Below are positions 36,185-44,649 of a stretch of 64,000 nt of DNA, one piece after another (the stretch's first letter is position 1; every line of letters begins with the position of its first letter). A model generated the notes under the pieces. That model worked only from the letters and a program-made list of their open reading frames with translations. It made no database searches and had not been told where the DNA came from. The position numbers and the translations under genes were made by a program. This DNA is from Reclinomonas americana ATCC 50394. Taxonomy: Eukaryota; Jakobida; Jakobea; Jakobida. The DNA is taken from the NCBI GenBank assembly GCA_048213135.1, contig PS015010.1, forward strand, positions 1,178,001 through 1,242,000, in the 5' to 3' direction.

Positions 36185-36307
36185 TGTTCCCTGGGTGAGG
36201 ATGAACAGCTGAAAATCGCTCCGGAACTGGATTGTAAGGCAAATAAAAGACGATACGTCATCCGGCGCTGCCCTGGTTACCCAAACAGGCAGCATAAAAA
36301 AAGACAA

Positions 36308-38878
36308 ATGGCAAAGAACTTATTGATTGTGGAAAGTCCGGCGAAAGCGAAAACCATCGAGTCCATACTCGGTAAAGATTTTGAAGTGAAGAGTTGCTTC
36401 GGACATATCCGTGACCTGGAAAAGAATGATATGGGCATCGATATCAAAAACAATTTCGAACCCAAATACATTGTACCTGCGGAGAAAGATAAAGTGGTGA
36501 AGGACTTAAAAAGCATCGCTAAAAAAGCAGATGAAGTATGGCTGGCATCGGATGAGGACCGCGAAGGGGAAAGCATCAGCTGGCACCTCGCGGAAGTGCT
36601 CAACCTGGATCCTAAAACCACCAAACGCATCGTTTTCCACGAGATCACCAAACCCGCCATTGAAAAGGCAGTGCGCAACCCGCGTACTATTAATATGGAC
36701 CTGGTAAATGCCCAGCAGGCCCGCCGTGTGCTGGACCGTATTGTGGGTTTTGAGCTGAGTCCTGTACTGTGGCGCAAGATTGGTATGAAAGGCGGACTCA
36801 GTGCCGGCCGTGTACAAAGCGTGGCCGTAAAGCTGATCGTGGAGAAAGAAAGGGAGATCAACCAGTTCAAAGCTGTGAGCAGTTTCAGGATTGAAGCCTC
36901 GCTTGCCGCTAAAGACCTCAACGACCGTTCGGTGAACTTCAAAGCCGAAGGCAACCGCTACAATACCTCCGATGACGCCGAACAGTTCCTCAAAAGCTGC
37001 GTTGGTGCCAGTTATTCTGTAAAAGATATACAGGTAAGGCCGGGCAAACGTACGCCGGCAGCGCCTTTTACCACTTCCACCCTGCAGCAGGAAGCCAGCC
37101 GCAAACTGGGTTATGGTGTGAGCAGGACCATGCTGCTGGCGCAGAAACTCTACGAAAGCGGTAAGATCACCTATATGCGTACCGACAGCGTGAGCCTGAG
37201 CGACACCGCCATGGACGCGATAAAAGCAGAGATCGGGAAAAGCTATGGCGACAAATACCTGCAGGTACGCCGTTACAAGAATAAAAATGAAAGCGCACAG
37301 GAAGCGCATGAGGCTATCCGCCCTACTTACATGGAAAACCATTCCGTAAGCGACCCGGAACTCAACCGCCTGTATGAACTGATCTGGAAAAGGACCATCG
37401 CTTCACAGATGAGCGACGCGGAATTTGAAAAAACAACAGCCAAGATCAACATCAGCACCAATAACGAGGAACTGACCGCCACCGGTGAAGTACTTAAATT
37501 CGACGGTTTTTTAAAAGTATATCTTGAAAGTACCGACGACGACGATAATACAGAAGAGAATGGCGACAGCCGCCTGCCCAACCTCACTGTCGGGCAACAA
37601 CTGGACTTCAACCAGATGACCGCTACGGAACGTTTTACCAAACACTCCGCCCGTTATACAGAAGCCTCGCTGGTGAAAAAACTGGAAGAACTCGGCATCG
37701 GCCGCCCGAGTACCTATGCACCGACCATCTCCACCATCATCAAGCGTACCTACGTGGAAAAACGCGACAAAGAAGGTGTGAAACGCGATTACCGTGTGTT
37801 GCGGTTAAAGGCAGATACCATACAAAAAGTGACCGAACAGGAAAATACCGGCGCGGAGAAGGCCAAACTCTTCCCTACCGACCTGGGCCTGGTAGTGACC
37901 GATTTCCTGAGCCAGCATTTTAAGGATGTAATGGATTATTCCTTTACCGCTGAAATGGAAAAGGAATTTGATGAGATTGCCGATGGTAAAATACAATGGA
38001 ATAAAATGGTGGGCAATTTCTACACCCCCTTTCATAACGGTGTGGAACATACGCTGGAAACAGCCGAACGTGCCGTGGGTGAACGTGTACTGGGCGTAGC
38101 CGAAGATGGCAAACCCATCACCGCCCGTATGGGCCGCTATGGCCCGATGGTGCAGATAGGTTCCGCTACGGATGAGGAAAAACCCAAATTCGCCAAACTG
38201 AAGGCCAACCAGAGTATCGAGACCATCAGCCTGGAAGAGGCCATGGAACTGTTCAAACTGCCGCTTACCCTGGGTGAGTATGAAGGACTGGAAGTATCGG
38301 TGAACATTGGCCGTTTCGGACCTTACGTAAAATGGGGCGAACAATTCATATCCATTCCCAAAGGCGAGGAACCTACAGAAGTAGACCTGCAGCGTGCTGT
38401 GCAGATCATTACCGCCAAACAGATAGAAGATGCGCCGGTGGGCTATTACGATGAAAAACCCGTAACCAAGGGCAAAGGCCGTTTCGGACCCTTTATCAAG
38501 TGGAATGACATGTTCATCAATGTACCCCGGGCATATAATTTCGATAACCTCTCGCAGCAGGACCTCAATGAACTGATCGAAAAAAAGATCGAGAAAGAAG
38601 CCAACCGTTTCATCCGTCAATGGCCGGAAGAAAAGATATCCATCGAAAATGGCCGCTGGGGTCCGTTCATCAAATTCAACAAGAAAATGCTGAAGTTGTC
38701 GCTGAACCCGGCCACATCAGCCAAATACACCGCGGAAGAACTGGCGGATATCAGTATCGACGAAGTGAAAAAAATGATCGTGGCACAAGATCCCAAAGCC
38801 TTCGACAAAAAATCACCGGCTAAAAAGAAAGCGGCGGTAAAAAAGGCAGCGCCTAAGAAAGCAGCGAAGAAGAAATGA
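36308..38878 (+). CDS. topA: DNA topoisomerase I
   Basis: TopA relaxes negative supercoils by cutting one strand. From ATG 36308 the protein has 856 residues. The Toprim domain opens with LLIVESPAKAKTIESILG and includes SDEDREGESISWHL; the catalytic tyrosine is Y289 in ITYMRTDSVSLS. The C-terminal half has four repeats around GRFGP-Y/F-K (for example NIGRFGPYVKWG and NGRWGPFIKFN) and ends with a lysine-rich tail (KKAAVKKAAPKKAAKKK). No four-cysteine zinc ribbon is present. An in-frame ATG at 36182 with a strong Shine-Dalgarno would give an 898-residue form. Confidence 0.93.
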   Translation: MAKNLLIVESPAKAKTIESILGKDFEVKSCFGHIRDLEKNDMGIDIKNNFEPKYIVPAEKDKVVKDLKSIAKKADEVWLASDEDREGESISWHLAEVLNLDPKTTKRIVFHEITKPAIEKAVRNPRTINMDLVNAQQARRVLDRIVGFELSPVLWRKIGMKGGLSAGRVQSVAVKLIVEKEREINQFKAVSSFRIEASLAAKDLNDRSVNFKAEGNRYNTSDDAEQFLKSCVGASYSVKDIQVRPGKRTPAAPFTTSTLQQEASRKLGYGVSRTMLLAQKLYESGKITYMRTDSVSLSDTAMDAIKAEIGKSYGDKYLQVRRYKNKNESAQEAHEAIRPTYMENHSVSDPELNRLYELIWKRTIASQMSDAEFEKTTAKINISTNNEELTATGEVLKFDGFLKVYLESTDDDDNTEENGDSRLPNLTVGQQLDFNQMTATERFTKHSARYTEASLVKKLEELGIGRPSTYAPTISTIIKRTYVEKRDKEGVKRDYRVLRLKADTIQKVTEQENTGAEKAKLFPTDLGLVVTDFLSQHFKDVMDYSFTAEMEKEFDEIADGKIQWNKMVGNFYTPFHNGVEHTLETAERAVGERVLGVAEDGKPITARMGRYGPMVQIGSATDEEKPKFAKLKANQSIETISLEEAMELFKLPLTLGEYEGLEVSVNIGRFGPYVKWGEQFISIPKGEEPTEVDLQRAVQIITAKQIEDAPVGYYDEKPVTKGKGRFGPFIKWNDMFINVPRAYNFDNLSQQDLNELIEKKIEKEANRFIRQWPEEKISIENGRWGPFIKFNKKMLKLSLNPATSAKYTAEELADISIDEVKKMIVAQDPKAFDKKSPAKKKAAVKKAAPKKAAKKK

Positions 38879-38879
38879 T

Positions 38880-38960
38880 GTGAATGTGCGGATGTGGGAA
38901 TATGCAAATGTGAAAATATGCAGATGTGTGAATAGGTAAATAAGCAAATCTGTGAATGGG
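38880..38960. repeat. Degenerate tandem repeat AATATGCAAATGTG
   Basis: Between topA and the convergent YdcF gene, AATATGCAAATGTG (38899) recurs 16 bases later as AATATGCAGATGTG (38915), flanked by further GAATGTG, GATGTG and TGTGAAT words. It is a short decayed tandem array, not a CRISPR, since there are no spacers of constant length. Confidence 0.55.
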
Positions 38961-39011
38961 TAGTGACGACCAAATTGGGAAATCACTATAACGGGAAACA
39001 TTCGTAATTCT

Positions 39012-39686
39012 TTACTGGTAGGCTTTTCTGTTCCTGTTAAACCCCAGCGTTCCCATAAATCGTTTCCAGCCACTCTCCCTTTGTTTAAGCGGAACGTAAT
39101 CTTTTTTATAGGCTTTGCTGTAATCAATGACCGGGTTGATCATGCGGGGTTCCATGGCCCTGAGTGTATCTGTTATAAAAGGAAGTAAGGTCACTTTTGT
39201 CTTCAGCCGCAGCCAGGTATAGGTACGCAGCATGCCTGTCTGAAATGGGTCAGACGCCAGGGCAATGGTCTTGAAACCCAGTTTGCGGGCCAGTTTCACA
39301 CCATAATAAATATTCTCCGTACTATGCTCCGCCAGGTCTTCGGTATAGATATGTTCTTTGGGTATGCCGATCGCCTCCGCGTACAGCGCCATTACTTTCG
39401 ATTCGTAATAAGGTGAATACTGGGCGCCGCCTGAATAGATGATGTTTTTGGCGATACCTTTATCATACAGGTATTTCGACCAGTATACCCTCGCTTTCAT
39501 GATCTTGCCCCACTGCAAAGATGAATCGGGTGGTACACCGGGCACAACAATCACATCAAAGGTTTTGTGTTCATTCTTTTTTAATTTCCTGCGGGTGGCT
39601 CCTTCCGAAAAGCCACAGCCCTGCAGCAAAAAAAGGACACACACCAGGAGTGCCGCATACATTATATGTAATCTTTTGAAAGGCAT
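39012..39686 (-). CDS. YdcF/SanA family (DUF218) protein
   Basis: The 224-residue protein begins with a short basic segment and a membrane/lipoprotein signal (MYAALLVCVLFLLQGCGF). The DUF218 domain shows VIVVPGVPPDSS near 52, NIIYSGGAQYSPYYESKVMALYA near 85, EDLAEHSTENIYYG near 122 and KTIALASDPFQTGMLRTY near 145. Homologs are envelope proteins linked to barrier function; no reaction is established. ATG 39686 or 39662 may be used. A -7 box ends just eight bases before the first, which favours 39662 or a leaderless message. Confidence 0.8.
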   Translation of the reverse strand: MPFKRLHIMYAALLVCVLFLLQGCGFSEGATRRKLKKNEHKTFDVIVVPGVPPDSSLQWGKIMKARVYWSKYLYDKGIAKNIIYSGGAQYSPYYESKVMALYAEAIGIPKEHIYTEDLAEHSTENIYYGVKLARKLGFKTIALASDPFQTGMLRTYTWLRLKTKVTLLPFITDTLRAMEPRMINPVIDYSKAYKKDYVPLKQRESGWKRFMGTLGFNRNRKAYQ

Positions 39687-39693
39687 CGGGCTA

Positions 39694-39701
39694 CAAATAT
39701 A
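39694..39701 (-). promoter_or_regulatory. -7 box near the YdcF start codon
   Basis: On the minus strand TATATTTG matches TAnnTTTG and is only seven bases upstream of the ATG at 39686 and 31 bases upstream of the ATG at 39662. Confidence 0.5.
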
Positions 39702-39838
39702 TTTCGCTGGCAATAAAAAACAGTGCTTGTTGAAAGAATCGTAAGAACTAAAGCAGGATTGCTTCTACAGGCAGGTGTGTGGAAAAGAAAAAATTTATTT
39801 TCCGGCCTGCATTTCCGATATTCATTTAAAATAACTGC

Positions 39839-40708
39839 GTGAACGAGAATAAAGAAATATCTGCCCTATTCCACCTGATCGACGACCCGGATGAATATGT
39901 TTACAATACCGTAAGCGACAAGATCATTTCCTTCGGCAAAGACATTATCCCTAACCTGGAACAATTATGGGAGAACACGTCCAATGAAGAGATACAGGAA
40001 AGGATTGAACTGCTGATCCACCGGCTTCATTTCCGGGACCTCAATACTGACCTCATCAACTGGAAAGACGGTGATACCGATTTGCTGCAGGGCGCCCTGC
40101 TGGTAGCCCGCTATCATTATCCCGATCTGCAGGCTGTACAGGTGCAGCAGGAAGTGGAAAAACTGCGCCGCAACATCTGGCTGGAACTCAATAATTACCT
40201 TACACCGCTGGAACAGGTGAACGTGGTAACCAGCATTTTCTACAATTACTACAAACAAAAAGGTGTTGAGTTCGCTTATACCAACCCCGACGATTACCTG
40301 GTGAACAAAGCCCTGGAAACCAAGCGGGGCAATGCTTTGAGCAATGGTATCATTTACCTTTCCCTGTGCGAGCTGCTCGACATACCCGTGAGGGCCATTA
40401 ACATTCCCAGGCAATTCATACTCGCTTATTTTGATCCGCAGTACGAAGCGCTGAACCCTTCGGGGCATCCTTCGGAAAAGATCAATTTTTATATTGATCC
40501 GCTCAACGGGCAGATGTACAGCCATAAAGATGTGGAAGGATATTTCAAACGCATATCCGTTCCGCCAACGGCCTCCTATTTCCGCCAGCAGAATAACAAA
40601 CGCGTTATTCAATACCTGCTCGAAGAACTGGCCAAGTGTTTCGATGACGACCGGAACCGGTACAAGATGGAGGAACTGCTGTCGCTCGCCAATCTTATCG
40701 ACTCATGA
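39839..40708 (+). CDS. SirB1/transglutaminase-like family protein
   Basis: The 289-residue cytoplasmic protein starts at GTG 39839. An N-terminal helical region (about 1-75) is followed by a SirB1/transglutaminase-like domain: LEKLRRNIW-type segment, VTSIFYNYYKQKGVEF, NGIIYLSLCELLDIPVRAINIPRQFIL near 180 and FYIDPLNGQMYSHKDVEGYF near 222. In the family the C-H-D-type site is often degenerate; C189 in SLCELLD is not at the expected catalytic place. It is the first of three overlapping genes with DUF952 and CsaA. Confidence 0.75.
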   Translation: MNENKEISALFHLIDDPDEYVYNTVSDKIISFGKDIIPNLEQLWENTSNEEIQERIELLIHRLHFRDLNTDLINWKDGDTDLLQGALLVARYHYPDLQAVQVQQEVEKLRRNIWLELNNYLTPLEQVNVVTSIFYNYYKQKGVEFAYTNPDDYLVNKALETKRGNALSNGIIYLSLCELLDIPVRAINIPRQFILAYFDPQYEALNPSGHPSEKINFYIDPLNGQMYSHKDVEGYFKRISVPPTASYFRQQNNKRVIQYLLEELAKCFDDDRNRYKMEELLSLANLIDS

Positions 40709-40998
40709 TCTACCACGTTGTTACATCCGCCGATTGGGAGAAAGCCCAACAGGAAGGCAGCTATGCGGCGGCATCGCTGGCCCTGGAAGGATTTATCCAT
40801 ACCAGCCGAAAAGAGCAGGTAGCCGGTGTACTGGACCGGTATTACAAAGGACAAACAGGTCTTTTACTGCTGCATATCGATGAATCAAAACTGACCGCCC
40901 CGCTGGTGGAAGAACTGGCGCCATCGGTCAATGAAATATACCCTCACATTTACGGCCGCCTGAACCTGGCCGCCGTGGTAAAAGCTGAACAAATATGA
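40705..40998 (+). CDS. DUF952 family protein
   Basis: The 97-residue protein matches DUF952: IYHVVTSADWEKAQQEGSY at the start, then LEGFIHTSRKEQVAGVLDRYYKG and LLLLHIDESKL. The family resembles small ADP-ribosyltransferase-like folds in layout and its function is unknown to me. The gene overlaps the previous one by ATGA and the next one by four bases, so all three are translationally coupled. Confidence 0.85.
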   Translation: MIYHVVTSADWEKAQQEGSYAAASLALEGFIHTSRKEQVAGVLDRYYKGQTGLLLLHIDESKLTAPLVEELAPSVNEIYPHIYGRLNLAAVVKAEQI

Positions 40999-41324
40999 TT
41001 TCCTGGGACGATTTTGAAAAAGTGGACATGCGGGTGGGAACCATCCTGGAAGTGAATGATTTTCCTAATGCACGCAAACCGGCTTACCAGTTACTGATCG
41101 ATTTCGGGGAACTGGGACAAAAACGTTCTTCAGCGCAGGTGACTGCCTTGTATACAAAAGAGGACCTGTTGGGCAAACAGGTTATTGCCGTGGTGAATTT
41201 CCCGGTAAAACAGATCGCTAATTTTTTCAGTGAATGCCTAGTCCTTGGCGTATATACAAGCGGGAATCATGTAGTCTTACTTCAGCCTTCTTTACAGGTA
41301 AATAACGGAGAGAAAATCGGTTAA
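40995..41324 (+). CDS. csaA: CsaA-type tRNA-binding protein
   Basis: The 109-residue single-domain protein has the OB-fold of the tRNA-binding family: WDDFEKVDMRVGTILEVNDFPNARKPAYQL, then RSSAQVTALY, GKQVIAVVNFPVKQIANFFSECLVLG. CsaA proteins bind tRNA and were described as export-related chaperones in Bacillus; in most bacteria the role is not clear. It is the third gene of the SirB1-DUF952-CsaA operon and overlaps DUF952 by four bases. Confidence 0.88.
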   Translation: MISWDDFEKVDMRVGTILEVNDFPNARKPAYQLLIDFGELGQKRSSAQVTALYTKEDLLGKQVIAVVNFPVKQIANFFSECLVLGVYTSGNHVVLLQPSLQVNNGEKIG

Positions 41325-41408
41325 CAAATTAGCAGAATATAGCAGATAATTCTTCTCTAAACGGAGCTATCCAATCGCCGGTGGGATTTTAATCTTCATA
41401 TTTTCAAA

Positions 41409-41696
41409 TTAATTGGCGAATTGTTCAAAAAACTGTCCCAGTTTCTTAAAATTATCTTTATTGAGTGTAAAGAAATTATTCCTGCCTTCTTTGCGGCATT
41501 CGATGAGCTCACTTTCCACCAGCAGTTTGATATGATGGGAACAGGTGGGTTGCGACAGTCCCGTAAAGCCTACCGCGTCGCAGCAGCGCACCGATCCTTT
41601 TTTTGAAATCTCTTCCAGGATCGACATCCGGTACGGGTCGGCTACCGCCGCCATGGCTTTCTCAAAGAATTTGCTTTCGCTCTTATTCATAATCAT
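41409..41696 (-). CDS. ArsR family transcriptional regulator
   Basis: The 95-residue winged-helix protein has the ArsR layout: KAMAAVADPYRMSILEEI, the recognition helix GLSQPTCSHHIKLLVES near 48 and the wing KEGRNNFFTL near 70. A cysteine pair (VRCCDAV) precedes the recognition helix and another cysteine lies within it, so metal or thiol sensing is possible but not the classic ELCVCDL motif. It is divergent from the ogt gene, a candidate target. Confidence 0.85.
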   Translation of the reverse strand: MIMNKSESKFFEKAMAAVADPYRMSILEEISKKGSVRCCDAVGFTGLSQPTCSHHIKLLVESELIECRKEGRNNFFTLNKDNFKKLGQFFEQFAN

Positions 41697-41794
41697 ATCT
41701 CAAATCAGCCCCAAAGAACTTATTTTTTATCCAATCGGGCAAAGAAATCCCTGTAAATTTACTGTCCCCGTCAGCAACGGAGCGATTGGTTACT

Positions 41795-42310
41795 ATGGAT
41801 GTGGAAATCATATATTATAATTCTCCTGTAGGTTTACTCCAGTTAAAAGGCGACGGGCAGCATGTGCATGCCCTCTATTTCTGTGAAACGGGCCGGCACA
41901 GGAATATACAGCCGGATGAGGCGGAGAAGGCGGTAAAACCGGTATCCAAAGTGCTGCAACAGGCCATTATTCAACTGGGTGAGTATTTCGCCGGTACCCG
42001 CCGGGTATTCGATCTGCCGCTTCAGCAGGAAGGAACGGATTTCCGGCAGATCGTCTGGAAAGAACTGCTGAACATCCCTTACGGGAAAACGATCAGTTAC
42101 CTGGAACTCAGTAAAAGAATCGGCAATACCAAAGCCATAAGAGCGGTAGGCACAGCCAACGGCAGTAATAATATTTCGATCATCGTTCCCTGCCACCGCG
42201 TTATTGGCAGCAGCGGAGAACTGGTAGGTTATGGCGGCGACCTCTGGCGTAAAAAATGGCTGCTCGCCCATGAGGGGAAATTTGGGAATGGGGTGCAAAC
42301 GCTGTTTTAA
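41795..42310 (+). CDS. ogt: Methylated-DNA-protein cysteine methyltransferase
   Basis: The 171-residue protein repairs O6-methylguanine by transferring the methyl group to its own cysteine. The active-site segment is IIVPCHRVIGSSGELVGYGGDLWRKKWLL near 130, preceded by the DNA-binding helix GKTISYLELSKRIGNTKAIRAVGTANGSN. The N-terminal half is the usual poorly conserved domain. The ATG at 41795 is preferred to the TTG three codons earlier. It is divergent from the arsR gene. Confidence 0.93.
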   Translation: MDVEIIYYNSPVGLLQLKGDGQHVHALYFCETGRHRNIQPDEAEKAVKPVSKVLQQAIIQLGEYFAGTRRVFDLPLQQEGTDFRQIVWKELLNIPYGKTISYLELSKRIGNTKAIRAVGTANGSNNISIIVPCHRVIGSSGELVGYGGDLWRKKWLLAHEGKFGNGVQTLF

Positions 42311-42391
42311 GGAAAAAGTCAAAAGGAAAAAGTAAAAATTGGCGTATCCCATTCCGGAAGCCTGCCTGCATCTGTAAGCTCCTGTTTTTAC

Positions 42392-42877
42392 TTATTTCAA
42401 ATCCTCACTGCCAAAAGAAAGCGGTAACAATTCCGCTGACTTCTCCACCACAAATACTTTTCCTTCCATGCCCGTGAGAATGAGGCGTATCGGGTGTTTT
42501 ACTCTTTCTTCATATTCCAGTAAGGTTTGCCGGCAAATGCCACAGGGCGATATGGGGTGACTGCTCTCCCCGTTTGTATTGTGATAGCTGATGGCGATGG
42601 TATCGATGGCTACGCCGGGAAAAAGCGTGGCGGCAGATGAAAGCAGCACCCTTTCGGCACAGATACCTACCGGGTAGGCCGCATTCTCCTGATTGGTGCC
42701 TTTTACGATGTCGCCATTCTGCAAACGGGCCACAGCCCCTACCCTGAACTTAGAGTAAGGCGCATAAGCAGTATCCGTAGTTTCCCTGGCCAGTGCCACC
42801 AGCCGGGCATCCTGTTCGTTCAGTTCTGCGGAATTATCATACACCTCAAAAGCGAACCTGTATTCCTGTTTTTTCAT
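42392..42877 (-). CDS. cdd: Cytidine deaminase
   Basis: Cdd converts cytidine and deoxycytidine to uridines for pyrimidine salvage. The 161-residue protein has the zinc and catalytic motifs: the C-A-E in VGICAERVLLSSA near 75 and PCGICRQTLLEYE near 110, with APYSKFRVGAVARLQNG before them. It is slightly longer than the usual ~130 residues owing to an N-terminal extension. The ATG at 42877 is used. Confidence 0.93.
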   Translation of the reverse strand: MKKQEYRFAFEVYDNSAELNEQDARLVALARETTDTAYAPYSKFRVGAVARLQNGDIVKGTNQENAAYPVGICAERVLLSSAATLFPGVAIDTIAISYHNTNGESSHPISPCGICRQTLLEYEERVKHPIRLILTGMEGKVFVVEKSAELLPLSFGSEDLK

Positions 42878-42910
42878 ATCACGTTTTTTAGCCCTTAAAT
42901 GGTCACCGAC

Positions 42911-42941
42911 AAAAAATCCTCCCTGCATCGCTGCGGGAGGA
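42911..42941 (-). terminator. Terminator of lepB
   Basis: On the minus strand TCCTCCC/GGGAGGA stem (plus-strand 42917-42941, 11-base loop) is followed by six T residues. It lies about 100 bp beyond the lepB stop and directly upstream of cdd. Confidence 0.75.
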
Positions 42942-42949
42942 CTATTGAA

Positions 42950-43030
42950 GTTAATGTATAATTTTCAAATTCTAAATTCTAAATCCCAAACAGCAGATGT
43001 TTTATTTAGAATTTATTATTTCAGATTTCG
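42950..43030. repeat. TTTCAAATTCTAAATTCTAAATCC-type intergenic repeat
   Basis: A cluster of AAATTCTAAATTCTAAATCC followed by TTTAGAATTTATTATTTCAG and GATTTCGGATTTC forms an AT-rich low-complexity patch with imperfect inverted symmetry (AAATTCTAAAT against ATTTAGAATTT). It lies just after lepB. Confidence 0.45.
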
Positions 43031-43040
43031 GATTTCATGT

Positions 43041-44555
43041 CTACTTAATCCACCTGAATATCCTGTTCCACCTGGGACCATTCTCCCAACTGAAGAAAAT
43101 AAGCGAGGCCTTGCCTACGATATGATCCTCGGGAACAAAACCCCAAAAACGGCTGTCCTGCGACTTATGACGATTATCGCCCATCATCCAGAAATAATCC
43201 ATTTTAAACGTGTATTTGTCGGTGGCTGCGCCGTTGATGTACACTTTACCATCGCGCTGCTCAAATTCATTGTTCTCGTACACATGTATGGCACGCTCAT
43301 ACAAAGCGATATTCTCTTTGGTGAGCTGGATGGTACTGCCTTTTTTGGGTATCCACAGGGGGCCGAAATTGTCGGCTGTCCAGCGGGCAACGGCAGTATC
43401 ATAAGGTAACGTCTGGTCGTTGGATATTTCCCTCGTTACAGATTTTACACCGGCCAGTTTTTTCACGATGTCCACTTCGCCCAGGGTAAGGTTGAGGTGG
43501 TATATGTTGGGCGTGGTGGTAGTGCTGAAATCTACCGATGTGCCTTCCTGCGTGGCCATATTCAGGCGTAAGCCGGCATTGCGCAGCATATCCTCGTCAA
43601 GCAGGATACCGGGATTGGTTTCCACGATATAGAAGGTGGCGGATGTTGGTGAAACGAAAGCGGGCTGACCGTTTACGTACAGGATGCCTCCTTTTATTTG
43701 TATGGTATCGCCGGGAATGCCCACGCAGCGTTTGATGTAGTTTTCCCTTTTATCAACCGGCCTGGTGGTAATGGTATACTCCTGCCATACCCTGTCGCGG
43801 CCCAACTGGCGTACAAGGTCATAATAAGGTACCTGCGAATCCCATTCCTTGGTAAGGGTATCTCCTGCCGGGAAATTGAATACAACGGCATCGTTGCGTT
43901 GCACAGGCTTGGCAAACCAGCGGGTGTAAGGGATCTTGATCCATTCCACGTATGACCTGGTGCCCGTAAAAGGCATGGTGTGGTGTACAAAAGGCATGGC
44001 GATCGGTGTATTGGGAATACGCGGCCCGTAAGAAGATTTGCTCACGAAGAGGAAGTCATTCACCAGCAGCGTTTTTTCCATCGAAGACGTAGGGATGGTA
44101 TAAGCCTCAAAAATGAACGTACGTATGAGTGTGGCGGCCACAATCGCGAAAACGGCGGCATCCACCCATTCCCGAACGGTAGATTTTTTATAGTGTTTTA
44201 CGCCTTCCGGTCCAATGTAGCGGTCCTTTTTATTGAAGCCAATATAGGGCATGTACAGCACACCGGCAAAAACAGTGGCCGCATGCTGATAGAATTTGAA
44301 CTTGTTAAAACATTTCACGAATTCGATCATGATGAGCAGGGAAAAGAACCAGCCTGCAACGGGAACGAACTGGGCGAAGAACCACCACTTGGGTTTGCGG
44401 GCGATATTCAGCATTTCCCAGGTATTGAGAAAAGGTACAAGACCTTTCCAGCCGGGCCTTCCCGCCTTTTCAAACATTTTATAGAGACCGATGCCCGGTA
44501 GTAATACAATAAGCACCGAGATCAGGATCAATACTAGTATCTGGCCAGAGTCCAT
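43041..44555 (-). CDS. lepB: Signal peptidase I with N-terminal membrane domain
   Basis: LepB cleaves signal peptides of exported proteins. At 504 residues it is about twice the usual bacterial length. Residues 1-108 form a multi-helix membrane domain resembling DUF5684 (KAGRPGWKGLVPFLNTW). The catalytic serine is S158 in YTIPTSSMEKTL and the general base K274 in YIKRCVGIPGD. An insert of about 150 residues precedes the last box, WMMGDNRHKSQDSRFWGFVP. A promoter with both -33 and -7 elements precedes it, and a terminator follows. Confidence 0.92.
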   Translation of the reverse strand: MDSGQILVLILISVLIVLLPGIGLYKMFEKAGRPGWKGLVPFLNTWEMLNIARKPKWWFFAQFVPVAGWFFSLLIMIEFVKCFNKFKFYQHAATVFAGVLYMPYIGFNKKDRYIGPEGVKHYKKSTVREWVDAAVFAIVAATLIRTFIFEAYTIPTSSMEKTLLVNDFLFVSKSSYGPRIPNTPIAMPFVHHTMPFTGTRSYVEWIKIPYTRWFAKPVQRNDAVVFNFPAGDTLTKEWDSQVPYYDLVRQLGRDRVWQEYTITTRPVDKRENYIKRCVGIPGDTIQIKGGILYVNGQPAFVSPTSATFYIVETNPGILLDEDMLRNAGLRLNMATQEGTSVDFSTTTTPNIYHLNLTLGEVDIVKKLAGVKSVTREISNDQTLPYDTAVARWTADNFGPLWIPKKGSTIQLTKENIALYERAIHVYENNEFEQRDGKVYINGAATDKYTFKMDYFWMMGDNRHKSQDSRFWGFVPEDHIVGKASLIFFSWENGPRWNRIFRWIK

Positions 44556-44575
44556 GTGATCGCTTTTTTGAGTTC

Positions 44576-44604
44576 CAAAAGTACCATAAATACCGGTTTG
44601 ACAA
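44576..44604 (-). promoter_or_regulatory. lepB promoter with -33 TTG and -7 TACTTTTG
   Basis: On the minus strand TTG (44604-44602), an 18-bp spacer and TACTTTTG (44583-44576) make the most complete Bacteroidota-type promoter in the window. The box ends 20 bp before the lepB ATG. Confidence 0.6.
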
Positions 44605-44649
44605 GGCCTTACCGATAAAATCTTTGTGAATGTTTAGCAGCGGAAGCCT

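Noticed and set aside
36506-37342. Long minus-strand open frame inside topA
   Set aside because: It is antisense to a well-supported gene, has no family motif, and its codon pattern follows from the topA frame.
38880-38960. Possible CRISPR array
   Set aside because: Repeat units are short and degenerate and there are no spacers of constant length or cas genes nearby.
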